DNA of 64,000 nt from Chloroflexota bacterium (GTDB lineage: Bacteria > Chloroflexota > Anaerolineae > Anaerolineales > Anaerolineaceae): assembly GCA_016887485.1 (NCBI GenBank), contig CP069394.1, positions 1,178,001 to 1,242,000 on the forward strand, read 5' to 3'. Numbering within the stretch: the first letter of the stretch is position 1; each line of letters opens with the position of its first letter. The notes below the pieces were generated by a model, which searched no databases, was not told the DNA's origin, and worked only from the letters and a program-made list of their open reading frames with translations. Position numbers and translations under genes: made by a program. Below, in pieces: positions 51,739-61,602 of this stretch.

Positions 51739-53736
51739 CTACCAGTCTTCCCATCCATCCTGTTCATCGATATTGGGCCGACGTTTCTTCTTGCTCTTTT
51801 TCTTCTTCGTACCTGATTTATCTGAGGAAGAATCCTCTTCAACAAATCTGGGTTTTTCATCTTCATAATAGCCATACTTGCGGGCATCATAGGAGAAGAG
51901 TTTATCAAATTCATCTTCCTCTTCTTTTTCCTCTGGCTCCTTTGCAAGCGCTTTCTTCGCTACAGGCTTCTCAGGTTCAGGTTCAGCAACAGCCTCTTCA
52001 ACCTTCGGTTCTTCAACCGCTTCAACTTCCAATTCAGCGATGGCTTCTTCTTCAAACTCTTCCGGTGTGGCTACAGCAACCTCTTCGGCCGCTGCACCTT
52101 CAGCAACAGGTTCAGCTTCCGCTTCACCAACGGCTTCTTCAGCCAGCTCCTGAGCTTCAACAGCTTCAGAGTCAGCCTGGGCCTGGGCCTCGGCTTCCGC
52201 CTCAGCAGCAGCTTCGGCAAGAGCGGCAGCCTCTTCCGGCGTGATCCGCAAAGCATCGGTCAGTGTCTTGACCTCTTCAAAAGATTTTGGACCAATGCCA
52301 TTCATAGCGAGGATCTTGTCACTATCCAGACGCATTTGCAAAACCAGATCACCCAGAGTATCAATTCCGGCTTCCTGGAGGATATAAAGGACATGTTCCT
52401 TAAGATCAACATCCAGAATATCAATATCAAAGGTCAACGGCGGCACAGAAGCATACGCCTCTTCGTACCGACGTTTTTCTTCCAGATCCTCTTCCCGGCG
52501 CTTCTTCTCAACCCGGCGTTCCACCCGGTCAACAAAAGCAGCCATGAAGTCATAATCTTCAGGCGGCAATGGACGCCCTTCAGCCTTCTTTTCCAGAAGG
52601 ACTGTAAGTTTCTCCATTGATTCGCCTTCCCGATCTAACATCTCAGCATAACGGGGATCCCTCTCCAATTTATGCATCGATTCACCGGCGGCTTCCGCCA
52701 GGCTCTTGATGTCAATCCGCCAGCCAGTCAACTTAGCTGCCAGGCGGGCATTCTGTCCATCTCGGCCAATTGCCAATGAAAGTTGATCTTCAGGTACAAC
52801 AACCGTCGCTGTGCTGCCATCTTCACTGGACTCCATCAGATAAACGCCCAAAACACGGGCCGGGCTAATGGCCTTGGAGATGAAAGCAGCGGTGTCGTTG
52901 CTCCATTCAATCACATCAATCTTTTCGTCATTCAGTTCACGCACAATGGCCTGGATGCGCACGCCACGGACACCCACACAGGCGCCCACTGGGTCAATGC
53001 CCTGCTGCGTTGCCGAGACGGCAACCTTGGCCCTTTGGCCGGGCTCGCGGGCAATTGAACGGATCTCAACCACACCGTGGTAGATCTCAGGGACTTCATT
53101 TTCCAACAGCCGCCGCAAGAAATTGCGGTGCGCCCGAGAAAGGAAGATCTGCGGGCCACGGCTAGTTTCCTTCACGTCATAGATCAAAGATCGAATCCGA
53201 TCATGCACACGGAGACGTTCTCGTGGGATCATGTCTTTACGAAGCATCAGCCCTTCGGCCTTCTTATCGAGGCCAATGGTTGCGCCTCGGCCACTGACGG
53301 CTTGAACGACACCGCTGACGATCTCGCCAACTTGCTTCTCAAAAAAATCAAATTGGATCTCACGTTCAGCTTCACGAATTCGCTGCTGGATCACCTGGCG
53401 AGCCGTTTGCGCGGCAACACGGCCAAAATCGTCAGGCGTGGTTTCTACAACCACCATATCGCCTAATTCGGCATCAGGATCAACTTCACGAGCTTCGCTC
53501 AGGAGAACTTCAGTTCGTTCGTCCTGAACGTCTTCTACGACCTCTTTTTCAGCAAAGATCTCGATCTGACCTGAATCCATATCGACCTTTGCTTCAACCA
53601 GTTGGGCATTAGAGGCATTAACCGCCCTACGATAGGCAGAGACAAGAGCAGACTCGAGCGCCTCCAGGATCACTTCCTTGGAAAGCTGTCGATCTTCCAC
53701 TACCTCATTAAATGCCAGTGCGAATTCACTCTTCAT
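51739..53736 (-). CDS. nusA: Transcription elongation/antitermination factor NusA
   Basis: Binds RNA polymerase and RNA to modulate pausing and termination. The N-terminal domain (1-130), S1 domain (about 135-205, [20 protein letters not shown]), and KH1/KH2 domains (about 225-350, containing [14 protein letters not shown]) are readable. They are followed by a helix-hairpin-helix-like segment (about 445-500). The last 165 residues are an Ala/Glu-rich, then Lys-rich, low-complexity tail ending GWEDW. The start at 53736 with GGAG upstream replaces a longer frame that would run through the leader hairpin. First gene of the operon; rimP is not upstream. Confidence 0.95.
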   Translation of the reverse strand: MKSEFALAFNEVVEDRQLSKEVILEALESALVSAYRRAVNASNAQLVEAKVDMDSGQIEIFAEKEVVEDVQDERTEVLLSEAREVDPDAELGDMVVVETTPDDFGRVAAQTARQVIQQRIREAEREIQFDFFEKQVGEIVSGVVQAVSGRGATIGLDKKAEGLMLRKDMIPRERLRVHDRIRSLIYDVKETSRGPQIFLSRAHRNFLRRLLENEVPEIYHGVVEIRSIAREPGQRAKVAVSATQQGIDPVGACVGVRGVRIQAIVRELNDEKIDVIEWSNDTAAFISKAISPARVLGVYLMESSEDGSTATVVVPEDQLSLAIGRDGQNARLAAKLTGWRIDIKSLAEAAGESMHKLERDPRYAEMLDREGESMEKLTVLLEKKAEGRPLPPEDYDFMAAFVDRVERRVEKKRREEDLEEKRRYEEAYASVPPLTFDIDILDVDLKEHVLYILQEAGIDTLGDLVLQMRLDSDKILAMNGIGPKSFEEVKTLTDALRITPEEAAALAEAAAEAEAEAQAQADSEAVEAQELAEEAVGEAEAEPVAEGAAAEEVAVATPEEFEEEAIAELEVEAVEEPKVEEAVAEPEPEKPVAKKALAKEPEEKEEEDEFDKLFSYDARKYGYYEDEKPRFVEEDSSSDKSGTKKKKSKKKRRPNIDEQDGWEDW

Positions 53737-53776
53737 GTTGCTACTTACTCCATCAAATATTCTTGCATGATACACA

Positions 53777-53801
53777 GAAAAGTGGGGGACACCCACTTTT
53801 C
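53777..53801 (-). promoter_or_regulatory. Leader hairpin of the nusA operon
   Basis: GAAAAGTGGG and CCCACTTTTC pair perfectly (10 bp) around a 5-nt loop, about 40 nt upstream of the nusA ATG. It has no T-run on the minus strand, so it is not a plain terminator. A role in mRNA stability or autoregulation is possible. Confidence 0.55.
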
Positions 53802-53848
53802 GACGAAAGGGTATAAAACATAAGCCTAAGCTTAATAACTCACCTGTG

Positions 53849-53877
53849 ATTTTAGCACAAAGTAAAGGGGGGTGCAA
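53849..53877 (-). promoter_or_regulatory. Promoter of the nusA-ribF operon
   Basis: Minus strand TTGCAC (53872-53877), a 17-nt spacer and TAAAAT (53849-53854). It leaves a leader of about 105 nt containing the 53777-53801 hairpin. Confidence 0.8.
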
Positions 53878-54024
53878 GACATTGGGTGTGTAGGTGGAAA
53901 GATGGGGAGAAAATATAAAATCATCCACATCGTAAATATTCCGCCCAAATTGGATCAGGCTTATGGTATTCTTAATGCAATAACACTCACATTATTTCAA
54001 TTTATCAGATGTAAGGGGTCCGAC

Positions 54025-55602
54025 ATGAAAAATGAGTATCTTTGGTGGCGGGATGGCATCATCTATCAAATCTATCCCCGCTCTTTCGCAGATAGCAATA
54101 ACGATGGCATCGGTGATCTGCCCGGTATTACCAATAAACTGGATTACCTTCAGGATTTGGGCGTGGATGCCATCTGGCTCTCCCCCATCTATCCCTCACC
54201 TGATGTCGACTTTGGCTATGACGTGGCAGACTACACGGGCATTGATCCCAAATTTGGTACCATGGAAGATTTCGAGAAACTTGTCCGGGAAGCCAAAAAG
54301 CGGGATATCCATATCATTATGGACCTGGTCCTCAATCATACCTCTGACCAACACCCCTGGTTCATCGCCTCCAAGGAATCCGAAGAAAACCCCTATCACG
54401 ACTGGTACCTTTGGCTCTATCCAAAGTCGGATGGTGAGCCGCCAAACAACTGGGCTGCCATCTTCGGCGGTTCCGGCTGGGAATATGACCCCGAGATGGG
54501 CCAATATTATTACCACATGTTTTACAAGGAACAACCGGACCTGAACTGGCGCAACCCCAATGTCCACCAGGCGATGCTGGATGTTTTCCGCTTCTGGCTT
54601 GGCAAAGGCGTGGACGGTTTCCGGCTGGATGTTTTCAATGCGTATTTCAAAGATGCTGCCTTCCGCGATAATCCGCCCAAACTCGGTATCCGGACCTTTG
54701 ACCGCCAACAACACATCCATGATGCCTCACAGCCGGAAATGTACCCCCTGTTAGGTGAAATCCGAGCCATTCTCGATGACCACACTGGCGGTTACGTAGT
54801 CGGTGAGACTTTCCTGTCCGATACCGCCCATACAGCTACTTACTGCGGCAAAGATAAACTCCATGCCGCCTTCAACTTTGAATTCGCTGAAAACCGCTGG
54901 CATCCCAAACGCTTCCTCGATTCCGCTCAGAAGTGGTATGCCGCGCTTGAAGAAAATGCCTGGCCCAACAACTTCCTCAGCAACCATGACATGATCCGGG
55001 CCGCCAGCCGCTATTGCTTCGGCGAAGATGACCGGCGGGCCAAGGTTGCCCTGGCGATGTTACTCACTATCAAGGGAACCCCCTTCATATATTATGGTGA
55101 AGAAATCGGTATGCGGGATATCCCAGTCCGCAAGAAATCCGATGTGCTCGATCCGATTGGCAAAACCTTCTGGCCGCTCCATAAAGGCCGGGATGGCTGC
55201 CGGGCGCCTATGCAGTGGACGGGTGGAAAAAACGCTGGTTTCTCCGAGGCCAAACCCTGGCTGCCGGTGAACCAGAACTACCAGGAACGTAATGTTGTCA
55301 ACCAGGCCGCTCAACCGGAATCGCTGCTGCTCTTCTTCAAGAGTCTCGCTGCCCTCCGCAAATCCGAACCCGCCCTCCAACGTGGTGACTTCGAAGCGCT
55401 GACAACCGACCCGCATACACACCTGGTTTTCGAACGCACACTCGGTGATGATCGGTTGGTGGTCGTGCTCAACTTCAACAGCCGTGAAGTCCAGGCAGAC
55501 CTCCCTGAGGGTCAATGGCAGGCGATTTTTGGCAGCAACGGTCTTTTTGAAAATCATTTGGATCTTAAGCCCTACCAGGTCATCATCTTGAAACAACCCT
55601 AA
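54025..55602 (+). CDS. GH13 alpha-glucosidase (oligo-1,6-glucosidase type)
   Basis: Cytoplasmic alpha-amylase-family glycosidase of 525 residues. Starting signature WWRDGIIYQIYPRSFADSNNDGIGDLPGI identifies the family. The catalytic residues are the nucleophile Asp in GFRLDVFN (about 201), the acid/base Glu in VVGETFL (about 260) and the third acid in NFLSNHD (about 320). ATG 54025 has AAGGGG 7 nt upstream; the longer frame to 53872 lies across the divergent nusA promoter and lacks a ribosome site. No sugar transporter is adjacent, so the natural substrate is unclear. Confidence 0.93.
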   Translation: MKNEYLWWRDGIIYQIYPRSFADSNNDGIGDLPGITNKLDYLQDLGVDAIWLSPIYPSPDVDFGYDVADYTGIDPKFGTMEDFEKLVREAKKRDIHIIMDLVLNHTSDQHPWFIASKESEENPYHDWYLWLYPKSDGEPPNNWAAIFGGSGWEYDPEMGQYYYHMFYKEQPDLNWRNPNVHQAMLDVFRFWLGKGVDGFRLDVFNAYFKDAAFRDNPPKLGIRTFDRQQHIHDASQPEMYPLLGEIRAILDDHTGGYVVGETFLSDTAHTATYCGKDKLHAAFNFEFAENRWHPKRFLDSAQKWYAALEENAWPNNFLSNHDMIRAASRYCFGEDDRRAKVALAMLLTIKGTPFIYYGEEIGMRDIPVRKKSDVLDPIGKTFWPLHKGRDGCRAPMQWTGGKNAGFSEAKPWLPVNQNYQERNVVNQAAQPESLLLFFKSLAALRKSEPALQRGDFEALTTDPHTHLVFERTLGDDRLVVVLNFNSREVQADLPEGQWQAIFGSNGLFENHLDLKPYQVIILKQP

Positions 55603-55673
55603 GGGTCAGGTTCCATTCATTAGAGTGTCAGATCGCCGCTTCATCGAACGCTCTGCCCTGAAAGGACAGCTCG

Positions 55674-57911
55674 ATGAACATCCCCTACATTTCCGGAGAT
55701 AGCGCACCCCCCGAACTCCCCCTCGGTCGCTTTTTGCCGCCTATTCCTCGGGGAATGGTCACCCGTTGGGCAAGCAACAACCTTTCATTAGGCGATTTTG
55801 TCCTCGATCCCTTTGGATTCAACCCTCTCATCCCAATCGAACTTGTCCAGGCGGGATACCCCGTGCTGGTCACCGCCAATAACCCGATCCACGCCTTTCT
55901 GATTCGCATCCTGGCAAGTGCACCCCAAAAAGAAGAGATGGTGGCCGCCCTGCAGGATCTTGCCATCGCCGAAAAAGGCGATGACCGCATGGAGCCCTAT
56001 ATCCGCAGCCTCTACCAAGTCCACTGTACGGATTGCGGCACCCTGATTGAAGCCGACGCTTTCCTCTGGAAGAAAGAAGATCAGCGCCCCTATGCTGCTT
56101 TGGTGAACTGCCCAAACTGCGGTGCTAAAGGAGAGCAGCTTGTTGATATCACTGCGCTCAACAGCCTGGACGAACTCCCCCCCGCCCAATTGCACCAGGC
56201 TCGCGCCCTCAATCGGATCACCGGCAGCGATGATCCCTTACGGCCCCAAGTTAAGACCGCACTCACCAGCTACCCCATCCGGCCGCTGATCGTCCTGCAA
56301 ACCATCATCAACAAATTGGATGGCCTTGAACAAACCCCGCGCCGTCGAGACTTGCTGATTGCGCTGATCTTATCTGCGGCGGATCAGGGGAATACCCTCT
56401 GGGCCTACCCCACGCCGCGTGAACGCCCCCGCCAGCTCACCGTACCACCTGTCTATCAGGAAAAGAACCTCTGGAAGGCGATGGAAGACGCCATTCAAAC
56501 CTGGAAGGTGCTGGCAGATCCAATCCCAATGGAATCCTGGACCGGAACCCCACCTGATCACCCAGCCCTTGTCCTGTTTGAAGGACGGCTCAAGGAACTC
56601 GATCCCATGCCGGAAGCAGGCAAGATCCCGGCGATGATCACCGCCATCCCGCGCCCCAACCAGGCCTTTTGGACCCTCTCAGCGCTGTGGACCGGCTGGA
56701 TTTGGGGGCAGAGCGCTGTCGATCCCATTCGTCAAGTACTCGCCCGCCAGCGCTATGACTGGAACTGGCATACCAATGCCCTCCGCGCGATCTTCTCCCT
56801 CCTGAATGAACTAATCCAGCCGCCCGCCAAAATCCTGGGCCTGGTCGCCGAAGTGGAGCCTTTACTCCTTTTAGCCGCCTTGCTCGCAGCAGGCGCTGTT
56901 GGCGGGGCCCTTTCCACCTTTGCCTACTCACCCGATGACGAGATCGCCCAATGTCAGTTCCAACGTGAGGAGGGCCTGTCTGGGAATATCCGCCCCACCC
57001 AAATGCTGACCCGCGCCAAAGAAATCATCACAAATTATCTGCAGCAAAAAGGTGAGCCTGCCCATTTTGACCTTATCTTTGAAGCGACCGTAGCGGAACT
57101 GGCCAACCAAAACGCCCTGGCTGTTGAAATCTTCCAGGATAAAGAAAACCAGTTCGCCTCCGAAACGGAACGCTTTCTCGAATCTCTATTCGAACAGCGG
57201 GATTTCCTGCAGCGTGTTGGCGGCGGCACGGCATCGCTTGACACCGGCGTCTGGTGGCTGACCAACCCGGGTGAGACGGAGCCACCCCTGATTGATCGCC
57301 TGGAACAAATCGTCGTCCGGCATCTGATCCAGCGTGGCAAGACAACCTCCAATGAAGTAAAACAAGCAGCCTATGAGGCTTTGCCGGGGATATTCACCCC
57401 CAATCACGATGACCTGCTGAACTGCCTCGAATCCTATGCGGACCTGATTGACCCCGATTCCCACACCTGGCAGCTGCGGGAATCCGACCAGCCAGCTGTC
57501 CGGAAAGTTGACATCGCCGAGATGACCGCGTCCCTGACTCGGATCGGGGAAACACTGGGGTATGAAGTCCACAACAATGACATCCTGACCTGGCATGAAT
57601 CCGGCTCACCAATAGCCTCCTATAGTTTTGTGATCCTGGCCTCAGCCATCGTGGAAAAGCACCTCGCCAACCCCCAAAACGAAGCGAAAACTCGCATTCT
57701 CCTGATCCCAGGCAGCCGCGCCAACCTGCTGGCCTATAAAGAAGAACGTGATCCAGTTCTAAAAGCAAAACTGAATCACGGGTTTACGTTGATGAAATAT
57801 CGTTTGGTGCGGGATCTTGAGGCAAATCCGCTGCTCTCACGGGAACTGTTCCGGGAGCAGCTTATGGCAGACCCGCCGGAATTCCAATCCTCACAACTGG
57901 CATTATTCTAA
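55674..57911 (+). CDS. Degenerate DNA-methylase-like protein (DUF1156/COG1743-like fold)
   Basis: A 745-residue protein resembling large N6-adenine-type DNA methylases in order but not in active site. GDFVLDPFGFNP at about 40-51 matches the SAM-binding D-P-F-x-G-x-G motif with the second Gly lost. Two CxxC pairs (118/121 and 146/149) form a zinc ribbon. RPRQLTVPPVYQEKNLWKAMEDAI lies at about 251-274. ITAIPRPNQAFWTLSALW (322-339) stands where D/N-P-P-Y is expected. From memory, related methylases read DPP there. The C-terminal third (450-745) is unassigned. A methyltransferase reaction is doubtful; AAGGA 8 nt before the ATG supports translation. Confidence 0.55.
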   Translation: MNIPYISGDSAPPELPLGRFLPPIPRGMVTRWASNNLSLGDFVLDPFGFNPLIPIELVQAGYPVLVTANNPIHAFLIRILASAPQKEEMVAALQDLAIAEKGDDRMEPYIRSLYQVHCTDCGTLIEADAFLWKKEDQRPYAALVNCPNCGAKGEQLVDITALNSLDELPPAQLHQARALNRITGSDDPLRPQVKTALTSYPIRPLIVLQTIINKLDGLEQTPRRRDLLIALILSAADQGNTLWAYPTPRERPRQLTVPPVYQEKNLWKAMEDAIQTWKVLADPIPMESWTGTPPDHPALVLFEGRLKELDPMPEAGKIPAMITAIPRPNQAFWTLSALWTGWIWGQSAVDPIRQVLARQRYDWNWHTNALRAIFSLLNELIQPPAKILGLVAEVEPLLLLAALLAAGAVGGALSTFAYSPDDEIAQCQFQREEGLSGNIRPTQMLTRAKEIITNYLQQKGEPAHFDLIFEATVAELANQNALAVEIFQDKENQFASETERFLESLFEQRDFLQRVGGGTASLDTGVWWLTNPGETEPPLIDRLEQIVVRHLIQRGKTTSNEVKQAAYEALPGIFTPNHDDLLNCLESYADLIDPDSHTWQLRESDQPAVRKVDIAEMTASLTRIGETLGYEVHNNDILTWHESGSPIASYSFVILASAIVEKHLANPQNEAKTRILLIPGSRANLLAYKEERDPVLKAKLNHGFTLMKYRLVRDLEANPLLSRELFREQLMADPPEFQSSQLALF

Positions 57912-57919
57912 AATCCTCG

Positions 57920-60900
57920 TCACGTACTGGTTGCCGTTGGTGTTACCGTTGGCGTCGGTGTGACGGTAGGCGTCGGCGTCACCGTGTTAGTTGGCGTTGT
58001 GGTCGGTGTACTTGATGGCACCAGCGTCTCAGTCGGTGTGATGGTGGGGGTCTGAGTCTCTGTAGGCGTAGGCGTCACGGTCGGCGTGGGCGTGGGCACC
58101 TGGATATTCAATGAATACCGCTTCTCGGCATAGGTCCCTTCGGTGCTGCGCATCAGAACCCGAATAGTGACGATTCCCGGCTCCAGTTCACTCAAATCCC
58201 ATTCATAGAGCGTCTTAATCGAATCAACCTTGTTATTGGTCTTCTTCACCAAAGTGTTCCACTTGGTCGGTTCCGCCCCTCGGCCCCAGTCAATCCGATA
58301 GAAATCAAAATTGTCTGTGGCTGTGATGATCCCTTTAATCTCCAACGGGCTGGACGAAATTGTCTGTCCGTCTGTGATATTCGTCAGGTTGATCGTCGGC
58401 CGCGGATCGCTGGATTTACAGGCGCGCTCCGGCAGGAAGTATAGGGGATCCGTAAAGCCCATATCCTCCGCCCAGGCCTGGCCTGCCGAATTGTTCTTCA
58501 ACCATTCCTGTGCCCATTCATCTTCCACGTTGATCACAAACTGCATGGCCGTATACTCCGAACAGGCTTCGGAGGCCTCCAGACCTGTCCAGGTATCCAA
58601 GTTGATCTTCTTCCAGAGATCTTCCGCACTTGGTTTGGGCAGCTGATCTGAGGCAAAGATCTCACTCTTCTGTTGCGGGCACCAGGATGAGGGTTCCGCC
58701 CCGGAGACAGCACAGATCACGCGATCCACAATCCCAGCCGGGCGACCTAAGGATGAGGGATTCCCACCCTTAAGCTGATCTATCGCTTCTGTCATAAATT
58801 GAGCCCAAATTGGCCCAGCACCGCTCAACCCCGAGGTGTTGGTCATCGGGGTGTAATCCGTGTTGCCCACCCAAACGCCGACCACCAGATCGGGCGTGTA
58901 GCCCACGGTCCAGTTATCGCGGAAATCATTGGTTGTACCCGTTTTCACCGCAGCGGTGAAATCCAGGTTGATGACCGGATTGGTCCCAAACATAGGGATG
59001 CGGGCGGCTGTATCTGAAAGGATCGACGAGATCAGATAGGCATGTTCCGCCCGGACGACCTGGTCACCCGCAGGCGGTTCGTATTCAAAGATTACATTGC
59101 CGGAATGGTCCACAATTTTGGTGATTGCCACGGCAGGCACCCGCCGGCCTTCATTGGCGAAGGTCGCATAAGCCGAAGTCAGCTCATACAGGCTCACTTC
59201 GCCGCCACCGAGGGTCAGCGCCAACCCGTAATCCGACCGGGTCAGGCTGGTGATCCCCAGACGCTCTGCAAATGCGATCAACCCATCTGCGCCTGGTTTC
59301 GCTTCGTCATCATAGATCCCGACATATTGCAGTGCTTTAACTGCGGGGATGTTATAAGAATTCGCCAAAGCTGATCGAACAGTGACCGGACCGTGGAACT
59401 TGCCGTCATAGTTGACCGGTTCATAAGCCGGGCTAGTGTCATAAGGATCGGACGGCGCAAATTCCGAGGGGACGTCCCAAATCAGTGTCGAAGCCGTCCA
59501 CCCCTTCTCAAATGCCGCCACATAGGTCAGCGGTTTGATGGCAGAACCGGGTTGGCGGGTTTGGCTCAGCACCATATTCACCTGGCCGTCAATATCTTCA
59601 TTATAAAAGTCCTCAGAGCCCACCATCGCCAGAATCTCACCAGTATTCGGTTCAATTGCAATCAGTGCGCCGTTGGAAGCATTGTTATCCGCCAGCGCTG
59701 CCACCTGTTCCGAGACGATCCGCTCAGCCTCATCCTGCAGATCCGGGTCCAGCGTTGTGTAAACGGTGAAGCCGCTGCGATAGATGGTCTGTGGATCATA
59801 TTGTTGTTCAAGCAGATTGCGCACATAAACCACCCAGTGCGGGTAGGCCATGTTAAAGGTCGCGTCAGGGAAATCATAATTCGTCAGGTCCAGGGCAGCC
59901 TGGGTTGCGTCCTCATATGTTACGCAAACCGGCGGCATCCCCATCCCGACATCAATGCAATCCCGTTCGGAGCTCAGTTCATACATCAGCACCAATACGG
60001 AACGCTGACGGTAGAGCGTGGCCTCCCGGTTGGTATAAATATCATAAATGGACGGCCCCTGGGGCAGCCCCGCCAGGAAAGAAGCCTGCCACAAGTTCAG
60101 GTTCTTGGCTGAAGTGTTGAAATAGGTCTCGGAAGCAGCTTCTACCCCATAAGACATATTGAGATAAAAATTCTCATTCAAATAAAGTTCAAGGATTTCT
60201 TCCTTGGAATATTCCTGGGTAATTTTGTATGCCAGCACGATCTCACGGGCTTTCCGCCGGTAGGACTGCTCATAACGTTCTGATGGATCCAGCAGCAATG
60301 CCCGGGCGAGTTGTTGGGTGATCGTGGAGGCGCCCGATTCAATCTCCCCAGCCGTATAGTTCTGCCAAAGGGCCCGCAACATCGCCCACAGGTCAAAGCC
60401 GGGGTTGGTATAAAAGTCCTTATCCTCAGTGGCAATGGTCGCCGCAATCAGAAAGGGTGAAATATCGTCCAGTGAGACATAGGTCCGGCGGCCAGCGTTG
60501 GGGTCAATGATCTCGTAGAGAATATTCCCATTCCGATCCAAAATCCGGGTGGTCTCAAATTGAGCCGCCCGATCGCGCAGTTCACCGACATCCGGCAGAG
60601 AAGAGGAAATCCGGAAATACTGGTAAATGCCAATTGAACCGGCCACCAAAATGGCCAGGATGATAAAAAAGATAAAAGCCAGTAACACCTTTGTCCAGCA
60701 GCCTTTGCCCTTTTTCTTTCCATTATTGCGGACCGGCCGTTTCAGTTCCGAAGGTCTCCGCCCCCGCTCACCTGCCGGACGGCGCTGACCGGTGGTTCCA
60801 TCCGCTGACCGTTGAGGAGCGGTATAGGCAGCCGGGGTCACCCGGGTAGCCTGATCGTCCACTTCGCTGACAGCATGCGGCAAATTGGGGTCGCGGGGTA

Positions 60901-61495
60901 TCCAGCCTGAGGGCATATTGGGAGGCGGTACCGTGGGAATATCATCACTGGGACGCCGTCGAACATTTGAAACCGGCATCACCTGGGTCTCAGCGTCAGC
61001 AGCAGCCCCTGTTTCGCCCTCACCCTCAGTTGGGATCGCCCGTGTTACACTATTGGGGTCCACATGCGTCTCGGAAGGCATCACACGAGTCGCCTGGTCA
61101 TCAGAGGGAACTGTCTTAATCGGTTGGGTGTCTTCCTCGTCCAGCATTTCAATCGGCGTGAAGGGAACATCTCCCCACCAGCCGCCTGTTTGTTCGGGAT
61201 CGCCCGTGGGGTGATGTGGCGGGACAGGGGCATTTCCATTAAGATCAATGGAGTGCTGGTCTTCCGATTCAGGGAAAGCTTCTGATTCGCTTACCCATTC
61301 CGAGCCTTCAACGGGATTTTCCATTTCAGCAGAGTCATCGCCTTGATTTTCCTGGGGCAGGTTCTCTTCAGGTTCAGGTCTGTTATCATTCGCCATAACC
61401 GGGATTTCCTTGGTTATCTCCTCCTCAGAAGCCGACGAAGTGTCCGAGGTGGGTTCCATTTCGTTTTCATTATTAGGTTCATTTTCTTCCATCAT
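57920..61495 (-). CDS. Class A penicillin-binding protein (transglycosylase/transpeptidase)
   Basis: Polymerises and cross-links peptidoglycan. It has a long acidic, disordered cytoplasmic part (1-260, with TQ/TR-rich repeats of the DQATRV type) and one membrane helix (about 268-292). The glycosyltransferase 51 domain (about 310-490) contains ATEDKDFYTNPGFD with the catalytic Glu. The transpeptidase domain (about 590-960) carries GSAIKPL (SxxK), SYN and KTGTTNDF. A fibronectin-like Asp/Thr region follows, then a Thr/Pro repeat tail with PTPTVTPTPT. The length of 1191 residues is far above the usual 700-850, owing to the two ends. The cytoplasmic repeats could be phosphorylation sites. Confidence 0.93.
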   Translation of the reverse strand: MMEENEPNNENEMEPTSDTSSASEEEITKEIPVMANDNRPEPEENLPQENQGDDSAEMENPVEGSEWVSESEAFPESEDQHSIDLNGNAPVPPHHPTGDPEQTGGWWGDVPFTPIEMLDEEDTQPIKTVPSDDQATRVMPSETHVDPNSVTRAIPTEGEGETGAAADAETQVMPVSNVRRRPSDDIPTVPPPNMPSGWIPRDPNLPHAVSEVDDQATRVTPAAYTAPQRSADGTTGQRRPAGERGRRPSELKRPVRNNGKKKGKGCWTKVLLAFIFFIILAILVAGSIGIYQYFRISSSLPDVGELRDRAAQFETTRILDRNGNILYEIIDPNAGRRTYVSLDDISPFLIAATIATEDKDFYTNPGFDLWAMLRALWQNYTAGEIESGASTITQQLARALLLDPSERYEQSYRRKAREIVLAYKITQEYSKEEILELYLNENFYLNMSYGVEAASETYFNTSAKNLNLWQASFLAGLPQGPSIYDIYTNREATLYRQRSVLVLMYELSSERDCIDVGMGMPPVCVTYEDATQAALDLTNYDFPDATFNMAYPHWVVYVRNLLEQQYDPQTIYRSGFTVYTTLDPDLQDEAERIVSEQVAALADNNASNGALIAIEPNTGEILAMVGSEDFYNEDIDGQVNMVLSQTRQPGSAIKPLTYVAAFEKGWTASTLIWDVPSEFAPSDPYDTSPAYEPVNYDGKFHGPVTVRSALANSYNIPAVKALQYVGIYDDEAKPGADGLIAFAERLGITSLTRSDYGLALTLGGGEVSLYELTSAYATFANEGRRVPAVAITKIVDHSGNVIFEYEPPAGDQVVRAEHAYLISSILSDTAARIPMFGTNPVINLDFTAAVKTGTTNDFRDNWTVGYTPDLVVGVWVGNTDYTPMTNTSGLSGAGPIWAQFMTEAIDQLKGGNPSSLGRPAGIVDRVICAVSGAEPSSWCPQQKSEIFASDQLPKPSAEDLWKKINLDTWTGLEASEACSEYTAMQFVINVEDEWAQEWLKNNSAGQAWAEDMGFTDPLYFLPERACKSSDPRPTINLTNITDGQTISSSPLEIKGIITATDNFDFYRIDWGRGAEPTKWNTLVKKTNNKVDSIKTLYEWDLSELEPGIVTIRVLMRSTEGTYAEKRYSLNIQVPTPTPTVTPTPTETQTPTITPTETLVPSSTPTTTPTNTVTPTPTVTPTPTVTPTATST

Positions 61496-61602
61496 GGCAT
61501 TATTCTAGCACAAATCCCCTTTAATCCCCGAATGGCAAATTCGTCACGATTTTCACAAAAGGAGCCAGTTTTCCGGAGTGTTTCATTGGTAAAATTGAAG
61601 AT

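Noticed and set aside
51441-52244. Plus-strand Gln/Leu/Pro-rich reading frame of 267 codons
   Set aside because: Antisense of the Ala/Glu-rich NusA tail and YlxR gene; the composition is the mirror of GCN/GAR codon runs, with no ribosome site or family motif.
53872-54024. Upstream extension of the GH13 gene
   Set aside because: The stretch spans the divergent nusA promoter, has no ribosome site, and the conserved protein starts at 54025.
57950-58100. Direct repeats of about 6-12 nt (GGCGTCGG/GTGACGG type), CRISPR- or VNTR-like at first sight
   Set aside because: They encode the Thr/Pro repeats of the penicillin-binding protein tail; no regular spacers exist.
59393-60112. Plus-strand frame of 239 codons opposite the penicillin-binding protein gene
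   Set aside because: Antisense shadow; the minus-strand gene has complete catalytic motifs over this stretch.
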